From: an uncultured Steroidobacter sp.
GTDB lineage: Bacteria > Pseudomonadota > Gammaproteobacteria > Steroidobacterales > Steroidobacteraceae
Length of the DNA: 64,000 bases
Reading direction: 5' to 3'
Assembly (NCBI GenBank): GCA_938008435.1
Contig: CALLKK010000009.1
Location: 186,001-250,000, forward strand
In this document: one piece after another, positions 1 to 6,929 of the stretch
How the letters are laid out: each line of letters begins with the position of its first letter
Position numbering within the stretch: position 1 is the stretch's first letter
Notes under the pieces: model-generated
The model's database searches: none
Seen by the model: the letters and a program-made list of their open reading frames with translations, nothing else
Told to the model about the DNA's origin: nothing
Program-made: the position numbers and the translations under genes

Positions 1-1638
1 CATGTCTATTCAGAGCGCTACTCGTCGATCAGCGCTGCCGCATCCGACATGGGCTTTGATGTCATCAGTCCCACGTTTCCCGTCGAAGTCTTTCTCGAAA
101 AACTCAGTCACTGCTCTCGGGTGTTCACGGAATCGCTTCACGGCGCCATCTTTGCCGATGCACTGCGGATTCCGTGGGCGCGCTTTCGGGCCTCTTCCAT
201 CTATTACGAACGCTCAGATGTCGTCGACTTCAAATGGAATGACGCGTTCTCCGTGCTCGGGCTCGATGGCGCATCCGTCAACGCACTCGGCCTCGTTCCG
301 TTGAAGAGAACTTGGGTACGCACGAGAAGGATCCTACGACCTCTTCAGACTCGCGCTGAGAACCGACTGGTAAGATCGCTCTATCGCCGGCGCGACGATG
401 CCACACTGTTTCAGCTGTCGGACCCTGCACGCCTTCAGGAGCTGATCGCCAAGCTGCTATCCCGCGTACAAGCCCTTTCGGATCCGACTGCCGTATCGAG
501 TTGGCCGACAGTGCGCGAACGCGCCAAGCCCCACTCCCACGCCCAGACCTTACGAATCTCCTGCTTTCCGAAGCGTGGCGAAAACGCCTACCTGCATAGT
601 TACGCCAATAGTCTCGAGCGATGCGGCGCCATCGTCGATGAGTTCACGTTCCTCCGTGCACTACTGTGGCGCTACGACGCCGTACACATGCACTGGCCCG
701 ATACGCATTTGCGTACGCACTCGTGGTGGCGTGCGATCGGGAAGCACCTTCGCCTTGGGCTCACCTGCACGTTGCTGCGACTGCGGGGCACGCGAATCGT
801 CTGGATGATTCACAACCTCAAACCACACGAACAGGATCATTGGATTTCGCGGACATTATTCCCGCTGTGGTTTCCGCGAATGTGCACCAACGTCATGGCC
901 CTCACCCACAAGGGCCTAGAGCTAGCGCACCAAGCGTACCCTCAGCTCTTGCGAAAACCCGCCGCCATCGTCCCGCACGGGCATTACCGGAACGTGTATC
1001 CGGTTGTGCCAACAAAGGCTGCGGCACGTCGCGAGCTGGGTCTCGACGAGCACGCATTTACGTTCGTGTTCTTCGGCAATATCCGTCCGTACAAGAATCT
1101 TCCCGCGCTGATTGACGCGTTCCGACAGCTTAAAGAGCAGAACGTGCAGTTGGCGATTGCGGGTCAGGCGGTAAGAGGCGTACGCGCGGCCGATGTTCGG
1201 GCCTTGTCCGAAGGCGATTCTCGCATTCACCTTTATCTAGAGTTCATTCCCGATCGAGACGTGCCTCTCTACTTAGGAGCTGCCGACAAGGTCGTGATTC
1301 CGTTTTCAAGCGTGCTGAACTCGGGCAGTGTCATGCTGGCGCTATCGCTCAATCGTAGCGTGCTCGCGCCAAGTCTCGGCGCCCTACCCGAGCTGCAGGC
1401 GGTGGTTGGCTCTCGCTGGCTCGAGCTCTATCACGGTGAGCTCGACGCCGACACCCTGCTGCACTCGATGCGTGAGTCGCCAGTGCCTGATGAACAAGAG
1501 CAAGCCGATCTGTCGGCGTTCGATTGGGAAACCATCGGACGCAACGCACTGGACTTCTATTGCCACCGCCCAATGGCAAACAACCGTCTGTCGAACGCTG
1601 ACGTTGCCGCCTATGGGGAACGCGGAGCCCGACCTTGA
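1..1638 (+). CDS. polysaccharide pyruvyl transferase-glycosyltransferase fusion (5' truncated)
   Basis: The frame is open at base 1, so the true start lies outside the window; 545 residues are visible. The first ~90 resemble the C-terminal end of a polysaccharide pyruvyl transferase, with the family's typical stretch TESLHGAIFADALRIPW near residue 43. These enzymes add ketal pyruvate from phosphoenolpyruvate to exopolysaccharide sugars. After a basic linker, residues ~185-530 look like a GT4-type retaining glycosyltransferase: an acceptor-side HMHWPD motif near 229, WMIHNLKPHE, then a nucleotide-sugar domain with FFGNIRPYKN near 357 and a SLGALPEL acidic motif. No stop separates the halves. 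A GTG near base 511 could restart translation for the second half, so two products are possible. It overlaps the next gene by 4 bases, implying an operon. Function is inferred from motifs; the sugar substrates are unknown. Confidence 0.75.
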   Translation, partial: HVYSERYSSISAAASDMGFDVISPTFPVEVFLEKLSHCSRVFTESLHGAIFADALRIPWARFRASSIYYERSDVVDFKWNDAFSVLGLDGASVNALGLVPLKRTWVRTRRILRPLQTRAENRLVRSLYRRRDDATLFQLSDPARLQELIAKLLSRVQALSDPTAVSSWPTVRERAKPHSHAQTLRISCFPKRGENAYLHSYANSLERCGAIVDEFTFLRALLWRYDAVHMHWPDTHLRTHSWWRAIGKHLRLGLTCTLLRLRGTRIVWMIHNLKPHEQDHWISRTLFPLWFPRMCTNVMALTHKGLELAHQAYPQLLRKPAAIVPHGHYRNVYPVVPTKAAARRELGLDEHAFTFVFFGNIRPYKNLPALIDAFRQLKEQNVQLAIAGQAVRGVRAADVRALSEGDSRIHLYLEFIPDRDVPLYLGAADKVVIPFSSVLNSGSVMLALSLNRSVLAPSLGALPELQAVVGSRWLELYHGELDADTLLHSMRESPVPDEQEQADLSAFDWETIGRNALDFYCHRPMANNRLSNADVAAYGERGARP

Positions 1639-3155
1639 ACGATCCCATGAGTCAGACCTACGAAAAGGCTCTCAAAGCGAACGGAACGGCCGATTCGTTC
1701 AGCGCTGAGTCCTTAGGCCGCAAGGCCATGCGCTCTGTAGGATGGGTCGTCGTGGAGCGCTGGGGCAATCGCTTGGCGACTCTGCTCTCGGTCCTCGTGC
1801 TCGGACGACTCCTGGCCCCGAGCGACTTCGGGCTCGTTGCGATGGCCCTCATATTTATCACCATCTCGGGCCTCATAGTCGAGCAAGGATTCAACAAAGC
1901 GCTCATTCAGAGACAAGACTTGCGGCCCGAGCACATGGATAGCACCTTCTGGACATCGCTCGTCGTCGCAGTCGTGTTCATGGGCGCAACCGTGGCCGCG
2001 TCACCGTATATTGCGCGTGCCGTCAACGCTCCAGAGCTCTCCGATGTCCTGCGCTGGCTTTCCGTTTCGCTCCTGATTCGAGCGCTTACGTGCACGCCTT
2101 ACGCCCTACTCGAGCGCGACTTTCAGTTCAAGACGCTCGCAATCAGACGGCTTCTCAGTACCGTAAGTGGCGCAGTCGTCGGTGTCGCGATGGCTTATGG
2201 TGGATTTGGCGTCTGGAGTCTCGTGGCACAAACGCTGGTGAGCAGCGGCGTCGGTCTTTTCGTTCTCTGGGCAGCGACCGACTGGCGCCCACGCGGCCTG
2301 CCAAGCAGTCGTGCTTTACGCGAGCTCTGGCCGGTTGGATTCAGTACTCTCGGTATCGAGCTGCTGTCGTTCGTCGGTCTGCAGGTCGATCGTATCGCAG
2401 TGGCTGCATTTCTCGGCACAGAAGCGCTGGGTTGGTATTTCATGGCGATGAAGATCGTCACCATAATGATCGAGATCTTCTCGTCTGTATTCGCCGCGGT
2501 CTCAATGCCGGTGTTCTCGCGGCTGCAGAGCGACAAAGCCCAGCTGTGTACATGGCTCTATCGACTGACCGGGGCAAGCAGCGCAGTAGCGCTGCCGTGT
2601 TTTGCGCTCGCCGCGGCGCTGGCGCCGCTCTTACTTCCCTGGCTGCTCGGCGCGCAATGGACTCCGAGCGTACCGATCTTTCAGATCCTCGCGCTGCTCG
2701 GCGCCGTTGATGCGCTTGCTTACTTCGACCGTAACGCGTTGCTTGCCTCCGGACAGTCCAAGGAAGCCTTCTTGCTCACCCTTGGGCAGAGCGCGCTCGG
2801 GGCCGTGCTGGTGTTCGCCGCTGCACCGTTCGGCGTCATCGCAGTGGCGATTGCCGTGGTAGCCCGTCAGTACCTGTACTGGCCGATTCGGGTGCGCATT
2901 CTCAAACGCGCCATCGGGGTCGAGCCTCGTCGTTACTTTGCGCAATGGGTTCGCCCGTTCGTCGCAGCGCTATTGATGAGCATGGCCGTCGTCGCACTTC
3001 AATGGCGCTGGCCCGCCTTACCTACTGCAACGCTGATTCACTTGATCGCCGGCGGTCTGCTCGGCGGCGCGCTCTACCTCGCAGCCCTGCGCGTCATCTA
3101 TCCCCGCATCTATCTCGATGCAAGAGAAATGATCCTGCGTCAACGACGGGCGTGA
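1635..3155 (+). CDS. Wzx-type polysaccharide flippase (MOP superfamily)
   Basis: A 506-residue inner-membrane protein with about 12-14 hydrophobic segments. The N-terminal region (RWGNRLATLLSVLVLGRLLAP, then DFGLVAMA) is typical of the WzxC/GumJ branch of lipid-linked oligosaccharide exporters. Such proteins flip undecaprenyl-diphosphate-linked repeat units to the periplasmic face. The likely start is TTG at 1635: GGAG at 1624-1627 lies 7 bases upstream and TTGA overlaps the stop of the preceding gene. ATG at 1647 is the alternative. Its place after a glycosyltransferase and before an EpsL-like barrel supports a role in exopolysaccharide export. The family is clear; the exact polymer is not. 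Confidence 0.85.
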   Translation: MNDPMSQTYEKALKANGTADSFSAESLGRKAMRSVGWVVVERWGNRLATLLSVLVLGRLLAPSDFGLVAMALIFITISGLIVEQGFNKALIQRQDLRPEHMDSTFWTSLVVAVVFMGATVAASPYIARAVNAPELSDVLRWLSVSLLIRALTCTPYALLERDFQFKTLAIRRLLSTVSGAVVGVAMAYGGFGVWSLVAQTLVSSGVGLFVLWAATDWRPRGLPSSRALRELWPVGFSTLGIELLSFVGLQVDRIAVAAFLGTEALGWYFMAMKIVTIMIEIFSSVFAAVSMPVFSRLQSDKAQLCTWLYRLTGASSAVALPCFALAAALAPLLLPWLLGAQWTPSVPIFQILALLGAVDALAYFDRNALLASGQSKEAFLLTLGQSALGAVLVFAAAPFGVIAVAIAVVARQYLYWPIRVRILKRAIGVEPRRYFAQWVRPFVAALLMSMAVVALQWRWPALPTATLIHLIAGGLLGGALYLAALRVIYPRIYLDAREMILRQRRA

Positions 3156-3171
3156 GCATGTTCGGAGTCGC

Positions 3172-4449
3172 ATGATGATGGAGCGAGCTTGCCGCATTGC
3201 CTCCTTGCTAGGCCTGACGCTCCCGCTCGCAATCTCGGGCGCGATGGCGCAGGAACTGCCGGCGCAGTGGCGGCAGCGGCCGATGGACGAGAAACGCGCG
3301 TTCGTGGTCTTTCTGTCCGATCAGGTGCTATACGACGACAACCTGTTTCGCTTGCCCTCGCCTGAACAGCGCGAACCGGGCCGAGCGCCCATCGACGACA
3401 CCGAGGACTACGTCAATCTGCTGACCTTCGGCATGCGCTCGCGCATGCACATGGGCCGCCAGACGCTGACTTTCGCTGCACGTGCGAACGACGTGCGGTT
3501 CCAGCGCAACGATCATCTTGACTACACGGGAGGTATTGTCAGGCTCGATCTTGCATGGCAAACCGGCGCGCGCTTGAGCGGTCGCGTGTCGGGCGACTAT
3601 CAGCGCTCGCTCGCCAGCTATTCGAATTACCGTTTTTTCGAGCGTGACATCGTCGAATCAGTCAGCGGCGAGCTGCAAACGCGCCTCGCGCTCGGCCCTC
3701 GTTTGACGTTGTTGGCGGATGTTCGCTCGCGGCGCACCGATCATAGCGATACCGACCGACGCGGCGAGAACTTTCGCGGCGACTCGGCTACGGCAGGAAT
3801 CGAGCTGAAACTCTCGGACACGGATCGCGTCGTCTTCGAATACCGATATCTCGAAGGCGACTTTCCGGATACCTTCGCGCCGGGCAGTCCCGATGCACGC
3901 GATCGCAGCTACGACGAGAGGCTTGCCGGCGTGCGCGTGGAATATCGCCTCAGCGCCAAGCTCGACTTTCGCGGCAGCGTCGGCGACCTACGACGTACAT
4001 ACGCCGAGAATTCGATTGCCGACGATTACGCAGGTGTCGTTTGGAAGGCGACTCTCGACTGGCAACCCCGCCGCAAGCTGAGCTTTGAGCTGTCCGCCTG
4101 GCGTGATCTGAAGGCCTACGTGGACGCGGAATCGGATTACTTCGAAGCCGTCGGCGCGAGCTTCGGTCCGACTTGGAAGCCTTCCGACAAGCTTGCATTC
4201 GCGCTCGAGTACGTTCGCGAGGAGCAGGACTACATCGCCGCCTTCGCACCTGCGAGCGATTCGTCCTTCCGACCGACGGACAGGCGCGAGGACGAAATCG
4301 ATATCGCGCGGCTGACGACCTCGTACTCGCCGCGTGAGCTCATCGAATTCGACTTTGCGTTAGCGCGCATCGAGCGCGCCTCCAACCGGCCGACTCGCGC
4401 CTACGACGCGCTTGCAGCAAGCTTCGGCGTACGAGTGTTCTTCCGATGA
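3172..4449 (+). CDS. EpsL-like outer-membrane beta-barrel of exopolysaccharide locus
   Basis: A 425-residue exported protein. The N-terminus has a signal peptide ending near AISGAMA. A motif YDDNLFRLPS follows near residue 50, characteristic of EpsL/VpsM-type barrels found in exopolysaccharide operons. The rest alternates polar and hydrophobic residues, is rich in aromatic and charged positions, and ends in a C-terminal phenylalanine followed by Arg, as expected for a beta-barrel. These proteins are thought to guide polymer across the outer membrane, though the mechanism is not settled. Three in-frame ATG codons stand in a row (3172, 3175, 3178). GGAG at 3164-3167 fits the second best, so the start is uncertain by two codons. 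It follows the flippase by 16 bases. Confidence 0.75.
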   Translation: MMMERACRIASLLGLTLPLAISGAMAQELPAQWRQRPMDEKRAFVVFLSDQVLYDDNLFRLPSPEQREPGRAPIDDTEDYVNLLTFGMRSRMHMGRQTLTFAARANDVRFQRNDHLDYTGGIVRLDLAWQTGARLSGRVSGDYQRSLASYSNYRFFERDIVESVSGELQTRLALGPRLTLLADVRSRRTDHSDTDRRGENFRGDSATAGIELKLSDTDRVVFEYRYLEGDFPDTFAPGSPDARDRSYDERLAGVRVEYRLSAKLDFRGSVGDLRRTYAENSIADDYAGVVWKATLDWQPRRKLSFELSAWRDLKAYVDAESDYFEAVGASFGPTWKPSDKLAFALEYVREEQDYIAAFAPASDSSFRPTDRREDEIDIARLTTSYSPRELIEFDFALARIERASNRPTRAYDALAASFGVRVFFR

Positions 4450-4507
4450 AGGGTGTATCCGCTTGGACGTACTTGGCCGCCGCGCTATGAGCCATAGGGA
4501 GCACGAT

Positions 4508-5728
4508 ATGAGCACTACACCGCAGGAAGCATTTCGAGCCGCCGCCATGAGCGACGTGGCATCGGCGTACCTCGATGCACTACGCGCCTTGGGCGCCAAT
4601 CTCGTCATCGTCGCACATGTGCTCGCGCTTTATTTCGGTATCAAGGGAATACCGTTCGGCAGCCTTGGCGTCACGATCTTTTTTCTGTTGTCCGGCTTTC
4701 TCATCATGCAATCCATGCTGGCGCGTGGGGCACGCTCCGGCCCGCAGCTGCCAGGCTTTCTGGCCGATCGCGCAGCACGCATCCTCACCCCGTACGTTCC
4801 TGCTTTGCTCGTCATCGTGCTGGCGAATCTGCTCTTCATCGAAGGGAGTTACACTAAGGACGGGACGAATGTCGGCGTGCTTGCGTTTCTCGGCAACCTG
4901 CTGCTCCTGCAAGATCACAGTGTATTTCAGTTCCTCGAGCTCGGCGGGCTCGTGCTCCCGTGGCGTATTCGCCCGTACAACAGCGCCGAACCGTTCTGGA
5001 CGGTCGCCATCGAGATGTGGATCTATGTGGCCGCGGGCTTGTTCTTCTTCTGCCTGCTCGGTCGCGAGCGCCTCGCGCGTCCGTGGAGCATCGTTCTTGC
5101 GCTCGTGAGCGTCCCGGTCGTGGTCTGGAATGCTGCCGCAGGCGGCGGGAAGTCGCTCACGCTGATCTGGATCGTCGGCGCGCTCGCCGGGGCGTTGTTT
5201 CATCGTTGGCGTGCGCTCGGCTACCGCAACGCCTCGCTGGTCTCCCTCACGCTGGTCGGGTTCGGTCTTGTTGCCCTCGTTGGCCGCGCCGGCAAGGTCG
5301 GTTTCTCACCGTACGATTTCCAGACGGCGACGCTGCTCGGCATCGCGCTCTTCGGTGTGCTCGCCTATTTGTTGACCGTCGCGAAATCGATGCCGCGCGT
5401 CAAGGCAACGTTCGAGCGCCTGGCTTCGTATAGCTATAGCCTTTACTTGCTGCACAACACCGTCCTCATCGTCGTGCTGGAGACAGTGCCGATCGCCGAC
5501 GTGCGATTCAAGGCGATCGTCGCCGTCGCCCTCGCGCACGTGTGCTCGTATCTCTTGTATCTCGGTTTCGAGCGGCACTATCGCGCCGTGGCCGCCTGGC
5601 TGCGGCCGCGGTTCGAAGCCGTGCTGCGCACGACCTCGGAGCGCGTAGGCGATGCGCTTGCAGCGTCGACGAGCAGATCGGCAACGGTGACCAACTTGAC
5701 GATGCGCAAGCCGGAAACCTCGAGTTGA
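4508..5728 (+). CDS. acyltransferase 3 family membrane protein
   Basis: A 406-residue polytopic membrane protein of the acyltransferase-3 (OafA/ExoZ-like) family, which O-acylates polysaccharide sugars using acyl groups passed across the inner membrane. Visible family marks are TIFFLLSGFLIMQS near residue 60, a basic RAARILTPY loop, FWTVAIEMWIYV near 165, and YSYSLYLLHNTVLIV near the C-terminus. The start chosen is ATG 4508 because AGGGAG at 4496-4501 lies 6 bases upstream. A longer frame reaches back to 4412 but overlaps the previous gene and adds nonhydrophobic sequence. Its position between the barrel gene and a GH16 enzyme suggests it decorates the polymer made here. Confidence 0.85.
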   Translation: MSTTPQEAFRAAAMSDVASAYLDALRALGANLVIVAHVLALYFGIKGIPFGSLGVTIFFLLSGFLIMQSMLARGARSGPQLPGFLADRAARILTPYVPALLVIVLANLLFIEGSYTKDGTNVGVLAFLGNLLLLQDHSVFQFLELGGLVLPWRIRPYNSAEPFWTVAIEMWIYVAAGLFFFCLLGRERLARPWSIVLALVSVPVVVWNAAAGGGKSLTLIWIVGALAGALFHRWRALGYRNASLVSLTLVGFGLVALVGRAGKVGFSPYDFQTATLLGIALFGVLAYLLTVAKSMPRVKATFERLASYSYSLYLLHNTVLIVVLETVPIADVRFKAIVAVALAHVCSYLLYLGFERHYRAVAAWLRPRFEAVLRTTSERVGDALAASTSRSATVTNLTMRKPETSS

Positions 5729-5756
5729 AGGACAGGCAGAGCACGGAGGGGCCACG

Positions 5757-6830
5757 ATGCAATGGATGACATCGAAAGCGCTGGTCCCGGCGCGACGCGC
5801 GAGACGAGACTCCTGCGAGTGTCTTGTCGGCATCGGATGCATCGCTGCGCTCGCGCTGGCCAGCACGACAGCGCCGTGTGCCAGCCCCGAACCGACTCAC
5901 CCGAAAGCGCCGGAGCTTTGTAGCAACGGGAACTGCGCTCCGGACGCCGCCGGCAATCGCACGCAAGTACCCGCCGGATACGAGCTCGTCTTTGCGGACG
6001 AGTTTTCCGGCACCGAGCTCGATCGCTCATTGTGGTGCACGCGCTACGTCTATGGGGGCGGGGCACCTGCGCAAGTACGCGATCCCGAATGTCAGCGCAA
6101 TGGCGACGGTACGGCCGATCAGCTCAACGACGAGCTCCAGCGCTACGTCGATTACAACTCACGCGGCGAGCGCCTGCACGTCGTCGCCGACGGCGTATTG
6201 ACGCTGCGTGCCACCAAGACGGGCACTCGCTCAGGGTCGCCCTACGAAGCGGCGATGATTCGCAGCAAATATCTCTTCAAACCCACGGCGGACACCACCT
6301 ACTTCGTTACTGCGCGCGTCAAGCTGCCGAACGTTCGCGGTACATGGCCGGCGCTCTGGCTCAATTCCGATCGCCGGCCGGACGGCACGCTCAACTGGCC
6401 GCCTGAGATCGATATCTTCGAAGGCGCGCTCAACGAGAAGGAAGACACTGCGGACATGCTGCGCCTCGGCGCGGCGGTGCGCTCCACAGGACAAACAGCA
6501 AGCGGACAACGCGAGATCACGTTCGCCGCACCCGAGTTCAATCAGCGCTGGACCACGTACAAAGCGGGGCACTCGCTGCGCGACCGCTGGATCGAAACGG
6601 CGATCGAATGGACGATCGATGAGGTGTGCTACTTCGTCGACGGAGCGAGGATCATGTGCGAGCGCTACGCCTGGCGCTACAACACGGGCGAGCCGGCCGC
6701 GCCCGCGCACTTGCTCGCCAATCTCGCCATCGGCGGCAGCTGGGCCGGCCGCCACGGAATCGCCGACGAGAAGTTTCCGACCGAATTTCAGCTCGACTAC
6801 GTACGCGTATACGAAAAAAGGCGGCGCTGA
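5757..6830 (+). CDS. secreted GH16 family endo-glycanase
   Basis: A 357-residue exported glycoside hydrolase of family 16 (laminarinase/succinoglycan-depolymerase type). An N-terminal hydrophobic segment (residues ~22-38) followed by Cys-41 suggests a signal peptide, perhaps a lipoprotein signal. The jelly-roll domain begins near YELVFADEFSG (residue 75). The catalytic ExDxxE motif is intact as EIDIFE, giving Glu-217 as predicted nucleophile and Glu-222 as acid/base. The C-terminal strand FQLDYVRVYEK is the usual GH16 ending. GGAGGG at 5745-5750 lies 6 bases before ATG 5757. Last in the exopolysaccharide operon, it may trim or release the polymer, as ExoK/ExsH do for succinoglycan; the linkage it cuts cannot be read from sequence. 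Confidence 0.88.
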   Translation: MQWMTSKALVPARRARRDSCECLVGIGCIAALALASTTAPCASPEPTHPKAPELCSNGNCAPDAAGNRTQVPAGYELVFADEFSGTELDRSLWCTRYVYGGGAPAQVRDPECQRNGDGTADQLNDELQRYVDYNSRGERLHVVADGVLTLRATKTGTRSGSPYEAAMIRSKYLFKPTADTTYFVTARVKLPNVRGTWPALWLNSDRRPDGTLNWPPEIDIFEGALNEKEDTADMLRLGAAVRSTGQTASGQREITFAAPEFNQRWTTYKAGHSLRDRWIETAIEWTIDEVCYFVDGARIMCERYAWRYNTGEPAAPAHLLANLAIGGSWAGRHGIADEKFPTEFQLDYVRVYEKRRR

Positions 6831-6894
6831 CACGCCCTTCGGGCGCGCCGGCGCTCGCCTGCGTGTTTCGTCGGTGAATCTGTCCTGCGCGCGC

Positions 6895-6924
6895 AGCTGC
6901 GCGCGGCTGACGCCGCGCGCAGCT
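6895..6924. terminator. GC-rich hairpin between convergent genes
   Basis: Perfect 13-base arms (6895-6907 and 6912-6924) flank a 4-base TGAC loop. It lies between the ends of the GH16 gene and the TonB-receptor gene, which converge. There is no T-run on either side, so this may be a bidirectional transcript end or an RNA-stability hairpin rather than a classical intrinsic terminator. An overlapping 18-base palindrome (6888-6905) offers an alternative fold. Confidence 0.55.
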
Positions 6925-6929
6925 ACGCA

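Noticed and set aside
6888..6905. 18-base GC palindrome as a protein-binding operator
   Set aside because: It lies between two gene ends, where an operator is not expected, and is better explained as part of the 13-base-arm hairpin.
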